The notes under the pieces were generated by a model. The model was not told where the DNA came from and searched no databases. It saw only the letters and a list, made by a program, of their open reading frames with translations. Below are positions 15,804 to 28,339 of a stretch of DNA of 64,000 nt, piece after piece (position 1 is the stretch's first letter; each line of letters starts with the position of its first letter). The DNA comes from Moniliophthora roreri (taxonomy: Eukaryota; Basidiomycota; Agaricomycetes; Agaricales; Marasmiaceae): the NCBI GenBank assembly GCA_001466705.2, contig LATX02000186.1:644143-708142 (forward strand), read 5' to 3'. The position numbers and the translations under genes are program-made.

Positions 15804-17523
15804 GTAGCCACAATATGTACTTATTGCTTGACTCGTATTTGTCTAGTCTGTAAATCGTCCGAATGTATGCGTTTTTGTGTTTTCCTCGAGTCTGAACCCA
15901 ACTCTCGATATCTGTCCCGTGTCCTGCGGAAGTCGTTTCCGGCAGCCTTCCGACGTTTCTTGATCGTCTCCGTGTATGGGGTCGGTCCAGGGTGTCCAGA
16001 CATCGCCACTCAGGTGCGATCACACTGTGCCATCCGAAGTTCTTGCGCCGTCAGAACTATGGTATAGTGGATAAGTGACTTACAGGGAATCTAGCATAAT
16101 GTCAATGCGTGTCCGATCGCGTGAATGATTTCGTGTTCTTTGTCCTTTGAAAAAAGCCGAGGGGGAATAGTATCCCAGCATTTTGAAGTGTACCACTAGA
16201 TTCTTCAAGATTGAGGCAACCTTGATGCAGGTGGAATGATACGATCAAGGGATTCCTATGTAAGTAGGGCTTTAGACATGGAGAAAAGGCATATGAGGTA
16301 ACGTCAGGTGGCTCTGTCTCTATATCTTCACATATCTCGAGTCTGGCAACCCGTTGAACCCAAAGAGAAAACTCCTCGATAAGCTCTACTCTCCATTCCT
16401 TTTCTGGCCCGTGAAGAATCGTCTGACTTCTCGCCCTTGCAGCATGCTCTCTGGATGCCTTTTACGACCTTCTCATCCGAAATATTTTCGTCGTAGTACC
16501 AAGTTACCCCAACGATGGTGAGCCGATCTGTCATAGTAAGCTAATAATTAGGTTGCTACCATCGAAGAAACAATCTTGAGACGAGTAATTCTGCTCCATC
16601 TTGTAGCAAAGGATGCAGCAAGTGTCCTGAGGGTCTTTTGGTGCCTTTGAATGAAGCCGGTTGATTGGCGTGAACAGTGCAAGCTGCGACAAGCCGGGGA
16701 AGTTCAATAACTTGAAGACAAAAGCAAAGAGGACCGCTGTTAGGTGGAGGTTCGGAGCCTTTTCAGGGTCATGCAGCCGGACGGGGCGCGTACAAGCCGA
16801 CAACATGAAGTCAAAGCAACCTCCCAGCTCTCCACCTGGGGATGGGTCAAGATCGATGCTGCTCGTAAGGATCGTCTAGTCAATTTTTCACCTCTGAAGA
16901 ATACTCACATGATGTCCAAGGAAAGCAAGAAAACGCTCTCAGCAGCCAACCTGCTGAGACTGATGGTTTAATAGCATTTGATGGCCTCCGACAAAGTTGA
17001 AATGCTCAATTCCTGTATAGATGACTGAATAGCTTGCAGAAAAGCTGGAACAGAAGAAGTTTGGGTCGTGCAAGCAACGAGAAGATTCGGTCTAACAGTT
17101 CGACTAGTAGAAAGCTCGTCAATGCCGATATTCTCAGTGGGATTATAACTGAGTTTGATGAGAAGATTGAGCACTGAGATCAATAATGGGAGAATATAAG
17201 GGTACTTACGAGCTTCCAGAGCGAAGATTTCAGGCTTGAGGCGATGGATGAAAAACTGAAAAGACCAGTGGTCCCGGTCAGGTCCACATGATCGCGACTT
17301 GGACCGCGACCCGGACTTCCTAGGATTTTTTTCCCGTCATATCCTCATCCTTGGTTCGTCGTCTCACCACCCGTCCCGTCCACTACACCAATATCGTGTA
17401 TTTCTCATATTTGGACCTGAAAAGCTTGACCTCTGTCATTACGGCTCGCGTATCAGGGACGTCCATCAGCCTCATTCAGCTGACCTCCTGCAACGCACGA
17501 CATTGGGGACATGGCCAGGAACG
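15804..17523. other. Intergenic region with possible degraded minus-strand gene
   Basis: Minus-strand reading from about 17260 down to 16530 gives protein-like stretches: HRLKPEIFALEAR beside a donor-like site, then HDPEKAPNLHLTAVLFAFVF near 16770-16700. A TAA stop at 16970 and unclear splice sites prevented a continuous model. I did not recognise the family. The rest of the region shows nothing supportable. Confidence 0.25.
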
Positions 17524-17531
17524 TATAAATA
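17524..17531 (+). promoter_or_regulatory. TATA box of the GH92 gene
   Basis: TATAAATA lies 46 bases before the start codon at 17570, a normal place for a fungal core promoter with a short leader. Confidence 0.6.
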
Positions 17532-17569
17532 GCGAGCGGCTTGGACGGTTTACGGCCTGACTGGTGACC

Positions 17570-20500
17570 ATGAGGTTCGCTCTAGTCTACCTGCTGGGAG
17601 CAGCGAGTGCCGTTTGTGCGCAAGATGACTTTGATCCTCTGCAATTCATGAACCTGTTCATTGGAACGGTTAATGGAGGCCATACATTTCCAGGTGTATC
17701 TTACAGGCTTTCTTCTGGCAAAATACACATTACTAAAGAAAGTGCAGGTGCAACGGTACCGCATGGAATGGTCAAAGTAGGCATGGACACGGACTCCCCA
17801 GGAAATGCAAGTCTGGCAGTTTCTGATTCCTCTACAAGTAAATCTCACGTGTTTGGTGGTCATTAGCATGCAGGATATGACGGAGATCCACAATACAACG
17901 TTACGGGATTCTCTCAGTTGCATCAAGAAGGGACCGGTGGTGTGAGCCAGAATTCACTCTCACTAATCGTGCACTCACTTTGTACATTCACAGGCTGTAC
18001 CGCTCTCAAATTTCAAGCTATTCCCCATTTTAAACTGCACCGCCTTTGAACAATGCCTCACCACCATTGCTTCCCGCAAAATTCTTCGAAAAGTCCTACC
18101 CGACGGCTCCCCGGACGACTTCGCTTCTCCAGGCTACTTTTCCACCAACTTGTCCAACTCTATCCGCGTCGAGCTCGCATCGACCCGCAGAACTGCTTTA
18201 CATCGGTACACCTTTCCAGCTGAATCGGTCACTCCTCGTATACTCCTGGATGTTACCAACGATGGACAAATAAGCGGTATTGACCCTACAATGGTGATTG
18301 ATCCTGAGACTGGTAGAATAATCGGTACTTTGGTTGCCTTCCTCGTCGTGTACTTTCCTGCTGATTCCCAGGTAGCTAGTGGAAACTACGCCGCATCCTT
18401 TGGTCCAGACCGATACAATGCCTACGCATGCGTTGATTTCAGAGGCTCAGGTTATGACTTTGACGGACCAAGTGAATATGGACCGTATAAGATCAATTAT
18501 CCTGATCTTTGGGGAACAGATATACATCAGCATTACTACAGTGCGTTCGCCTTGTCGCTTTCAAACTCAGTCCGAATCTCAACTCGTTAAAGGTTGGGGC
18601 TCGGAACATGGTGGCCTAGTCGGCTTCCCATCAAATCCATCCAAACCTTCTTCAATCTTGGCAAGGGTCGGCGTCTCGCTTATTTCGACGGAACAGGCAT
18701 GCTGGAACGCCGAGAAAGAGATACCAGACTGGGATTTCGAGAGGGTCGTCAAGGAATCAGAAGGCGCATGGAGAGACATCTTGGTAAGGGTCAAAGTAGG
18801 TCAGGAAGGTGTCGACAGGAACACGACGGAGCTGTTATATTCGTCGGTAAGGATTTCTCGTAGATTTAGTTGCCCGAAGATTGAGGTCTATGTAGCTGTA
18901 CAGAACGCATCTTGTACCTGCCGATTGTGAGCTTCGGTTTCTGTTGCAAGAATATGCAGGCTGACGCAATACCAAGATACTGGCGAAAACCCCGGCTGGA
19001 GCTCTTCAGAACCTTACTATGATGCTTTTTACTGCAACGTTCGTAATACTCGTTCAAAAACTACTCGCTTCTCCGGAATAACCACATAAAACAGTGGGAC
19101 ACCTACCGGACCCTATTCCCCCTCATGACAATGCATGATCCGGAGAACTTCGCTCGGATCGTACGAGGCATGATCGATATCCAGAGACATGAAGGCTGGT
19201 TACCGGAGTGCAGAGAGATGGGAACAAAACAGTGCGCGTTTTCCGGTTTATTTCGACTTGAGTATTAACTGATCGATGAAGGTTCATCGAAGGAGGAAGC
19301 CGTGAGTACTACAAGTCCAGGCAATGTTCGCTCTGACACGAAGGACTTGAACGTAGACGGAGACCCTATTCTGGCAGAATTCTTTGTCAAGTACGTCTCT
19401 TGAAACTCAGGACCCACATACTTATGTTTATACGTATGATCACAGATTACAAGCTCACGTTGAAGATCTCAAAGTTTCCTCCTCGGACCTCTACACCGCT
19501 CTTATTACTGACGCTGAGAGTACACCGCTGAACTGGAATGTCCAGGGGAGGCAGGCGGATGTTTGGATCGAGAAAGGTGGGCAGTTCTCCCTGCTAATAA
19601 CTCCTTGATGTTGATAGAGACGCACAGGATACATCCCATCCGATACAACTTACCGAGGGGGAGCGAATACGAAGCAGGTGTCACGTTCGGTGGAGGTAAG
19701 GCTTCAAATCCCTCCACATGCTGCCTTATATATGCAGCTCCTTGTTCCATTTATGCAGTACGCTCTCGATGACTTCACTATCTCTCAAGTAGCCAAGTTA
19801 CTCAACAAGACCTCTGATGCCCAGAAGGTGTGCCCTCTCAACCATCCTCTCTCTGACATTCTCATACATCAAATTAGTACGCCAAACGTGCAACCAACTT
19901 CCTCAACTCCTGGAACCCCGACGTCGTAGCACCGGACGCGCCCAGCATCGTGGGATTCATGCAACCCAAGTTTGCGAACGGAACGTGGAATTATACCGAC
20001 CCGAGACATTGTAGTGTCAATGATCCGCTAAAAGCGACGTGCTTCTTGAATGCGATAAGGAGAGATGGTTTCTATGAGAGTTCGCCTATTGTAGTGAGTT
20101 GTGGTTGCCATTCTGTTTTACTGGCAAGTACACTGATTCTAATTTAGTATTCACAGGTACAGTTATGAGGTGGGACGCAGGGGCAGAACGAGGAACTTAC
20201 GCTCATTGTGCAGTACGTTCCCCAAGATACAGCCAAGTTGATCGAGCTGCAAGGGGGTCCGGAAAAGTTTGTTGAGAGGCTTGATTGGATCTTTAAGCAT
20301 GTACGTATTTCTTCCACTTCTCGTGTCTTTGGCCAACCTTCGAACAGAACTACTTTGACTCGACGAACGAGCCTTCTCAGCAAATCCCGTACATGTACCA
20401 CTATGCCAATCAGCCTGGTAGAACAGCAGAGCGCGTGAGGCAAACAATCAGTGAGGCGTTCAATACGAGTGCGAATGGATTGCCTGGGAATGATGGTGAG

Positions 20501-20950
20501 TCGTTCTTCCGAAAGCACGGACAAATGAATGCTTACTCTGATTGCAGATTCCGGTGCCATGGGCAGCTATGTCGTCTTCTACCTCGCTGGAATGTATCCC
20601 CTCCCAGCAACGCGTCAGGTTCTACTCTCATCGCCATATTTCCCGTCAATATCCTTCACGAACCCAGTCTTCGGTACAACGACCATGGTCAAGTCGATAA
20701 ACTTTGGGAAAGGCAATATTTATGTCAAGGTTTATTCCTTTTCTCCCTCTGGGTTAGTTATCATGCTGACCAGGTGAATCAGGGTGTGAAAGTGGATGGA
20801 GAAATGTACAAGTCGAACTGTTACCTGGAATGGGATATATTTGAGCGAGGTGCTGTGGTAGAATTGGAGTTGACGGACGATGCGAATGTTACGTGTGGGG
20901 ACGGGCCCGAGGCATTACCACCGTCGCTTTCGACTGGGGGATATGATTGA
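17570..20950 (+). CDS. GH92 alpha-mannosidase, secreted
   Basis: A signal peptide (MRFALVYLLGAASAVCAQ) precedes the GH92 opening NLFIGTVNGGHTFPGATVPHG. Further family blocks follow: HAGYDGDPQYNVTGFSQLHQEGTGG, SSILARVGVSLISTEQACW with a nearby EIPDWDF, EPYYDAFYC, MIDIQRHEGWLPECREMG, RRDGFYESSPIV, QYVPQDTAKLIELQGG and the acidic NDDSGAMGSYVVF near the end. GH92 enzymes are calcium-dependent exo-alpha-mannosidases, commonly acting on alpha-1,2 mannose of N-glycans or fungal mannan. First exons are 17570-17693, 17748-17806, 17867-17941 and from 17994; many introns follow. The intron 17807-17866 begins with GC. A 9-nt exon lies at 20148-20156. The stop is TGA at 20948-20950. Some middle splice sites (about 18310-18380 and 19260-19700) are not fully resolved, but no obligatory frameshift was seen. 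The ATG at 17570 is preferred because it begins the signal peptide. Confidence 0.9.
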
Positions 20951-21145
20951 GGCTTGTTTTCGTACATGTGCTCTTGAATTCAACCGGATCCCTCTACTCA
21001 GCGAGATAATACGCGGAGAATTCAGAATAGAACCCCGGATGTGGGCTTCAAGGGATTAACCAACAATGTTCACAAGGATTGATTCAAAAGTGATTTGTAC
21101 ATCACATAGAAACTATTGACAGAGGACAGGGCGCTTATATCCAAG

Positions 21146-23207
21146 TTAATAGTTCTCGACGACAAAACGGCAGGAGGCATCAGATCCATCACTGGCAACA
21201 AGGAGAGATTCCTTGGCTTCGCCGGCGCGGCTAGACAGGTAGGCCGTCTTGCCATCTTGGCCTTGGTAGCCGGAGATGGACAATCTCACTAGGCCGTTCA
21301 CAAGGGTATTGACCCCAAGAGCTAGTCCACCGGAGGGGCCTTTGCACTGCACGTACTTGATTCCGTACATATTGACATAGCTGCCATAGCCTGAGATGAA
21401 TGTAAGAATCCTTCCATGAGATTGTGGATTGACCACTCACCAACACCAATAAGGTTCACTTTATTGCCGTCTTGCTTCACTGTGAATTTGGCATTGTCGT
21501 CGACCGCTCCGTGTGAGAAGACAAGTCCCTTGTCATTAGTGACGCGGAGGTAGGCGCCATGCGAGTCTCTGAGGGCGATCGTACCGCTGACCTGAGCGCT
21601 GTAAAATCGCGCAGTATCCGAATATCAGTGAGCATTTTTCAAAAAGAAATAAAAAAGAAAAAGTCTGTCCACGTACACACTGTCGATGTAGAAACGGCAT
21701 GTATCGACCGCACAGCGCTTGACAGCGAGCGAGCCGTTGTATGAAGCATTTCCTGGCTCACTTGAAAGGAAGTAGGTCGCTCCGTTCTGGCCTTGATATC
21801 CGGAGATGGTAAGGAATACCGTTCCGTCGCCGTTGTATCCAACTCCAAGAGTGAGGCCACCGCCTGGTCCCTCACATTTAACATCGTCAACATAGTACAT
21901 GTTCACGTATTTTCCGTTCTTTCCTAGGAGATAATCAATTGTTATTACCCAAGCTTCTCTGAGCAACATGCTATAAGATACGCACCAATCAGAGCCAGCT
22001 TAGACCCGCTGCGTTTAACGGTGAACTTGGCGTTATCATCAGCTACACTGCTAGTACAGGTGAGACCACCAGATTCGGTGACTTTCATGTAGCAGCCTTC
22101 CTGGTTTCGCAGTGTGATGACACCAGTCACGTTGATCTTGGTGCTAGAGCGGTTCCGGAACTGTCTCAACCAAGCGTCGGGATAACGGAGAGTATATCTG
22201 TACTCACATTGGTTCAATCCGGAAACGACAGTGTTCGTTCTCCGTCTTCGCGACAGCGAGTGAGCCATGGTATGATTCATTGCCGGGAAGGTTCGATAGG
22301 AAGTAGGTCTTGCCGTCTTGACCGGAGTATCCAGAAATGGTCAGATTGACTCTTCTGAGTGGACGATTATAGAGGCCAACTGCCAATCCTCCACCAGGCC
22401 CTTCGCACTTCACATCATCGACGTAGTACATGTTTACATATTTGCCGTTGCTCCCTGTAATGGAATGAGAAGCATGTTACTAGTCAGACTGGAGACTACT
22501 CACCGATGAGGGCGTATTTACTGCCAGAAGCCTGTGCTTCGAAAATTGCATTTTCTTCAACAAAAGTCTTGTCAAATGTCAGCCCATTAGTACTAGTCAC
22601 GCTCATGAATTTGCCATTCATGTCTTTGAGCGCAACTGTTCCTGTAAGGGTGGCTTTGCCACTAGAAATGATTGCTGTAAGGGTTTCCATATCATAGAAT
22701 GGCCAGAATGATTCGCTTACATGGGTTCAATGACAAAGAAGGTGGAGCGATCTTGCTCTTTCTTGACCGCCAGCGATCCGTGGTATGATGCATTACCAGG
22801 TTCGCAGGAAACGTAGTACGTCTTTCCATCTTGACCACTGAATCCCGAGATGCCGAACTGAACGAAATAATCATCAAGGAAGATGACTGAAACGTCCAGA
22901 CCTCCTCCAGGACCCTCGCACTTGATGTCGTCGAGGTAGTACATGTTCATGTACTTCTCATTGTGGCCTTTTCAAATTTCATAGGTGTTTAGTTTCAGAA
23001 CTGCACAACTATAGATCGACAAGAGGACCTACCGACTAGTGCGATTTTACCACTAGAGCGGGGAACAACGGTGAAGATGGCATTGTCGTCAAAGTCCGCG
23101 CTGGTAAACTCGAGGCCGTTGGTCGAGGTCACCTTCATATATTTGCCGTCTGCATCGCGAATGGCAATGGTGCTGCTGACGGCTGGGTTGAACTTCTGAG
23201 AAGACAT
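21146..23207 (-). CDS. Four-repeat beta-trefoil (fascin-like) protein, 544 residues
   Basis: Eight exons (23207-23033, 22967-22721, 22661-22504, 22454-22208, 22143-21986, 21923-21677, 21598-21441, 21390-21146) join in phase to 544 residues containing four successive repeats of 135 residues. Each repeat reads roughly GTIALRDxxGKYMKVTSxxGL, DDNAxFTV, GKIALIG, KYVNMYYVDDVKCEGPGGGL, ISGYQGQDGKTYFLS and CRFxIEP, the rhythm of a beta-trefoil; fascin also carries four such units in a similar length. No signal peptide or membrane helix is present, so the protein is probably cytosolic. Function is unknown: actin binding, sugar binding or a defence-lectin role are all possible. Repeat 4 is the most diverged (KYVQCKGPSGGL). 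Similarity to fascin or fungal beta-trefoil lectins is inferred from repeat shape, not from an alignment. Confidence 0.85.
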
Positions 23208-23277
23208 TTTGGAGTTGAGCTGAGATAGTATGAATGAGATACTTGGGTGTGTGATATGACAACCCACCTCTGAAGCT

Positions 23278-23285
23278 CTTTTATA
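23278..23285 (-). promoter_or_regulatory. TATA box with adjacent CCAAT of the four-repeat gene
   Basis: On the minus strand TATAAAAG lies about 71 bases before the start codon at 23207, with ATTGG (CCAAT reversed) immediately upstream. The consensus core suggests a well-expressed gene. Confidence 0.55.
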
Positions 23286-24239
23286 CCAATCGACTCGCTA
23301 TTGGACCGTTTATGGCAAATTGACTGTCGGCAGCACGGCGGTGTAGACTGGCTTCTGACTCCATGACTTAGTCGCAAATCGGTAGCAAATTACTGCCTAC
23401 GTGGAAAAAATGGTCAGCTGAGCCACATCGTGCAAGACCCAACACCAAGTCTTGCTTGCGAGGGTCCTGTCAAGGTGAACTCCGTCAACCCCAAAACCAA
23501 CAAACATTCCTTACCTTCCCAAACGTAAGGCCGGAACCCTTAATAATGACAAGTGGCATGGATGTGGGCTTGACTAATTTAACTTCGGTTGGAACGGCCT
23601 GGAATCAGCCTCCAGGACGTGTCACCTAGTAGAATCTCGGAGCAGCAAGTTGCCGGTCTCTAACGTCGTGACGGCTATCTACCGCATCGCATACAGAAGC
23701 TGGTAATTTGAGATTTCCAGGTTTGCCAACCGTCTGACTGTGACCATCTTGGATTGCAGCATTGACCAGATATTCCGGGGACATGGGTCACCGATCAGTC
23801 TCTTCCAGTTCGGAAGGTAGCTATAACTTCTGGCTTCCAGTACCTTCGAACAACTGACACATTTGCCAGTACCGTCCAAGGCGGGCGCGTTTAGAAGCCA
23901 AAGCCTGTGAAACAGTGAATCACGTCAATAATCTGGCCAGAACGACCCTCTTACCTTCTATCAAAAATTGAACAACCTTCATACTGGGCCCAAATGAAAA
24001 CAGCTGACACAGAATTCTTGAGCGTAACCGAGCAGTATTGCCTCGAACTTTGCTTACCATGGTCCTGTCAAGCAGTAAACATCGTGGTCTCTTCAGCACA
24101 AAACCACCTCACCTTGGACATGTTAGGAGTTGCGAGAAGACTATCAAGGACTCAATCCCCGTGCACATACTGCGCGTCTGTAAGTACTCCTTCGCGTTTT
24201 CCATCCCCTGACCGTACTGCCTAACCCCTATACCACCCA
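23286..24239. other. Intergenic, edge of the repeat block
   Basis: No gene was recognised. Short open frames (minus 23879-23679, plus 23994-24224) show no coherent domain. Sequence character changes toward repeat-rich DNA near 24120. Confidence 0.4.
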
Positions 24240-24470
24240 GCTAACCCCGAACCGACGTAGCGTGAGATACAAGCTCTAACCGGTCGAGGCTAAGTTCCTT
24301 CGCAAATTTTTGCGAAGGAACTTACCCTCAACCGCACCTCCTAACGCCTAATGCCTAACGCCTAACCGACTCAGCGTGAGGTACAAGCTCCAACAGGTCG
24401 AGGGTAATTTTTTTGCGAAGGAACTTACTGTAGCGAGTACCGGCTTCGCCGGATACGATTTCCTTTTACG
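24240..24470. repeat. Tandem unit with perfect hairpin and telomere-like CCTAAC motifs
   Basis: A unit containing GTGAGRTACAAGCTC and GGTCGAGG occurs twice, near 24260-24300 and 24375-24412. Each copy is followed by a piece of TTTGCGAAGGAACTT. At 24292-24323 this 15-mer and its reverse complement face each other across 2 bases, making a perfect hairpin. Between the copies, degenerate CCTAACGCCTAATG motifs resemble telomere-like repeats. A second small hairpin (CCGGCttCGCCGG type) lies near 24440. The region may be part of the 5' LTR of the decayed retroelement that follows, but no second LTR was found in the window. Confidence 0.5.
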
Positions 24471-24969
24471 ACCGTGATGACATCCATTTTACTCATCCTC
24501 TTCTTTTCATACGACTCCATTCAGACTTGTATTTCCTCTCTCTCTCACAGCCGTCTCTTACATCCTGCTCTTACATCCTGTTCACACATCCTTCGAGACA
24601 GCCTCTCGATATTTCGTACCTATTTCTTACTTCCTTCTTAGTATTTGATATTTTATTTATTTGATTATATTCTTAGTATTTAAGAAACTCACTGTGTATT
24701 AGCTAGGCAGAATATGATTCTCAGTCTAGTTATTTCCCAGCGCGAAGACACCAGCATTTTCATCAAGAACCTTCAGAACCTTGTGCCGTGACTAATCTCA
24801 CGTCACAAATTTTTAACTAGCCCTTATTATCCTTCACACGAGCTCATCCCATCTGGATCACCTGGGAACGGCCATCCTAGACTTCCGACTGGATCAAGCT
24901 TCAGCGAAGGACCTCTCTTTCTGTTCTATTTAATTATTGTGAGTTTCTACATTCTATCACTTTACTAAT

Positions 24970-26610
24970 ATGTCTACTAGAAGAGATGGACTTCGTCCTC
25001 GCGAAGGAGGACAAGCCATAACCACATCGCGTATTCCTGTGCGCCGACCGAATAATGTTCCTGGACTTACATCTGGGATCGGGCCTTCGGAAGCCCAAAC
25101 GTCAATGCCAAGAGAAGACTCGAATAGACGTAAGCATAGCTCAAGGTCTGCAAAGTAACGCACAGGGTACAGACGGAAATATAGATCAACCGACGAACCA
25201 AGTCGGTGATCCGCCCCCAGTACCTTCAAGGGAACCAGGGCCCGAAGACCTAGAATCTTCGATAAGACCTTCTCGTGCGGGTATGGACGCATATCCCGGA
25301 CAAGGCACGGATGAAGACACGGAACGTGAAAGTGACGGCCGAAATTCAGCTTTTGGGTCCGTCACTCACGGTTTCTATCGGTCTCCGTTTCGAAACAGAA
25401 GATAACCATAATAACTAGTATCAGTTGTAAAAGGTAATAAATTTTGATTGAAATTTTTTTGTACTCCTTTATAGTTAATAAATTGTGTTTTTCGGTACCT
25501 GATTTGAACCTGGATAGCAGGGCTCGTACCGGCTTAGGAGAAAGGAACCCATGGGTAAAGCCGACTCGCGTGTCGCGAAGCCGGACGGACGTTCCTGGTA
25601 GGAAGAGTCCAGTACTAGTAACTAAGAATAGATATTCTTTGCTTACCTCCTCTGACAATGGTGATGAAGAAAGTTACCATGAGTCTAGTAAAGAGCCAGA
25701 AGCCAGCTCAAGCAAAGTCCCCTTAGACAAGGGCAAGTCCCGAGACTTTAAAGGTAATGATTTGGTAGTAGATATTAATGAAGAAGATATCACTCCTGAA
25801 ATCCAACAAGCGATACTTGACACCTTTAAAGAAGCTATGAAAATTAACAAGCTCAGGGACCCAATGATGACTTACCTGAATAAAAGGGGTCTCACAGAAA
25901 GCTCCCTAGAACAGGCTCCAGTCAAGAAAGAATCAGGATCAGACATAGACTCTGATTCTGGCAAATGCAAGCGATCTCCTAAAAAGAAGGAAAAATGTAA
26001 GCGTAAGCTATCTAAAGAAAGACAAGCATGAGAAAGGAAGAAACGAGCCTCAACTGTACTCACCAACAGTGAAGATGAACGAGTGGCTAAGAAGATCAAT
26101 AGCCATCATGGTCATAGCAGAAGAATCTCAGCTGAAAGGAAACCCACCAGGTTCGGTAGCAAAGTAGCTCGTCCTGAAGATAACATACTGCCCAGAACTC
26201 CATTGGCTCATATGTTGGGGATTAAACTGTCTTCCCGAAGACCAGAAGGAGATCCGGACAGCTCTAGTTCCAGTTCATCAGACTCAGATGATATTCCTAA
26301 GAAACATAAAAGCAAGCATAAGGAATTCTTGTCAAATCTGAGCTCTTCAGAAAGGACAGAATCAGAAGACTCATTCAGTGATTATTATAGCCTGAGACCA
26401 CATATTGTAAATAAATCTCAAATTTGGTTGAAGCCAGAAGCTCCAAAGGAATATGATGGCAAAGCTGTCCTCTGAGACTTTGAAACTTTTGGATGGCAGG
26501 CTAAATATTACTGTGAGGATGGGAATGTACCACCTAATATGCAGGTAGTATGAATATCTTACTTCCTTAAGGGAAAGGCGCTTGACTTTTATCATAACTC
26601 AGTAAATCGA
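24970..26610 (+). pseudogene. Decayed gag-like gene of an LTR retroelement, first part
   Basis: An open stretch starts MSTRRDGLRPREGG at 24970. A longer gag-like frame follows at 25444-26475, with one internal TGA at 26029-26031 and another at the end. The protein is highly charged and serine-rich (SSSSSSSDSDD, lysine-rich KKHKSKHK). It then enters a retroelement gag core: PEAPKEYDGKAVL, stop, FETFGWQAKYYCEDGNVPPNMQVV, stop, ISYFLKGKALDFYHNS. The core breaks off near 26610, where unrelated repeat DNA begins, and resumes at about 28340. Stops and the insertion make it non-functional. Confidence 0.65.
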
Positions 26611-28300
26611 TGATATGCATAACTTTTACCTTTTATTTCGAATGCAAATAGAGAATATTTTGCACTTTTATAGTTGAAAATGACATAGATAAGGGAATTG
26701 AGGACTAGTGTGAGCCCTGAGCAGCTAGTCAAAGCGAGTAGTAGAGAAGGATATAAAATATTAGCAGAGTAATGGTTGATGGTAGGCCATACAAGGGTAC
26801 CTGACCACTGCTAGTATGAAAATAAACGGCAAATCTGAACACAGAGGAGCATCCTGAAACCTGTAGGGAATAACACCACATAATACTTCTCTATTGAAAG
26901 CATACCAAAGGGAATATTTCACTTTTAACAATATTTCCAATCTATACCCAACTTGAAGGAAGAATAAAAGCCTTCAATGATACACATACGAGAATATTAT
27001 CGAGAAACAGATATGAAACAGAGGATGACAAATTATTGGCGAGGGATACTCGAGATACCAACTGTCAAATTGAAGAATGAAATAGATGATCGGCTACCAG
27101 AAGTGTACCTGTATCATGGAAGAACAGAAGACAAAGCTGTATGACGAGAAGGCAGCATGGCTGAGCCTATGTGTATGCTTTAGACACAAAAAAGGAAGCA
27201 TATTGTGTGTCCATAGAGCAGATGATAGAAGACAGAGAAGGAAGGAACCATGTGGAGTGGCATGGAAGTATAATATTTTCAAATGGAGTCGGAAGGAGAG
27301 CTGTTTGATAGAGAGAATTGCAAATGGTTAGTGTCAGAAGACAGCACAATTGTCAAAGAAAAAGAATAAAAGAGATTATGGCTATGAAGCCTGACTACAA
27401 TCAGACACTGTGACAGAGAAATTACCAAACACAGTTCAGTTTATATAATATTTATCACCCGACTCAGTTTTATTTGTATTTGTGACAGATATATTAGATT
27501 ATTTATGTTGTAGGGTATATAAGGGGACATGTTTTGTAGGTGGAAAGCAGGAGAGATACTGCCCACTGATTACCAGAGTGTATGACGTTGTTCAGGTAGA
27601 AGAGCTACCAGCAATCAGTATTTTTCAACCACTTTGGGCCCTAGCTTATTTAGTTGTGCAAGAGGCACAGGCTAGTTGAGACCTGAAATTGTAACCCAAA
27701 CCAGAGATATAAATAAAAGCTAGGAAGAGCTTAGTTTTTAATGCAAGAGGCGTGTTTTCCGATAAGAGAAACATTGTATCAGTCTACTAAGAGAGTAGCT
27801 GATGTGCATCAGTATAGTCTGGTGTTTCGATGTGAATCAGAGAGGGTTTCAGGCTAGCAGTGTCTAGGAGATTTGTCCTCTTGAGAATTGTTGCAGAACA
27901 TAGCTAAGAGGGCTATATTCAGGTACAAGAGGTACCTTTGTTCTCACTTAGAAGAAGTTTATTCTTTGGGCAGTTTCTGGCCGAAATCTATACCAGTATT
28001 TGCTTTCAAAGTGATTAATAAAACTACAAAACCGATAAATATTATACAAATGAACACCTATTTTCGATCTGAGAAGTTGTTTTGAAGGCAATCATCTCTG
28101 AACTACTGAGCAAGACATTGAGAATTATTCTTGACATTGTGGTAACAGTGAATCATGCTGAACCAACTCACAAACAAAACTGAGAATCAAGAACTTATAT
28201 ATACCTTTTTCGAGGGTATTTTGGCACTACAGGCCTCATGTTTTCATAGTAGAGGCATAGGTTTTTGAGCATCTTCATTGAAATCCCCAGAAATGGACAC
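26611..28300. repeat. About 1.7-kb repeat inserted in the gag gene, related to the 37.6-42 kb arms
   Basis: The gag reading is interrupted here by AT-rich DNA without coding potential. It shares landmarks in the same order with the inverted-repeat arms at 37.6-42 kb: a block with CCTGAAACCTGTAGGGAAT (26859-26877; again near 37836), a TATATAAGG promoter-like site (27512; 38531) followed by a TGCCC-CTGATT segment, and a similar far end. It is probably a diverged LTR or non-autonomous element of that family. Ends are approximate and no target duplication was identified. Confidence 0.45.
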
Positions 28301-28339
28301 TACAGCTATTCTTATGAGAACTGTTCAATTACTGCTTCC

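Noticed and set aside
16531..17183. A minus-strand gene with a 91-residue frame
   Set aside because: Protein-like fragments exist but a stop and missing splice sites prevented a model; recorded only as a possible remnant.
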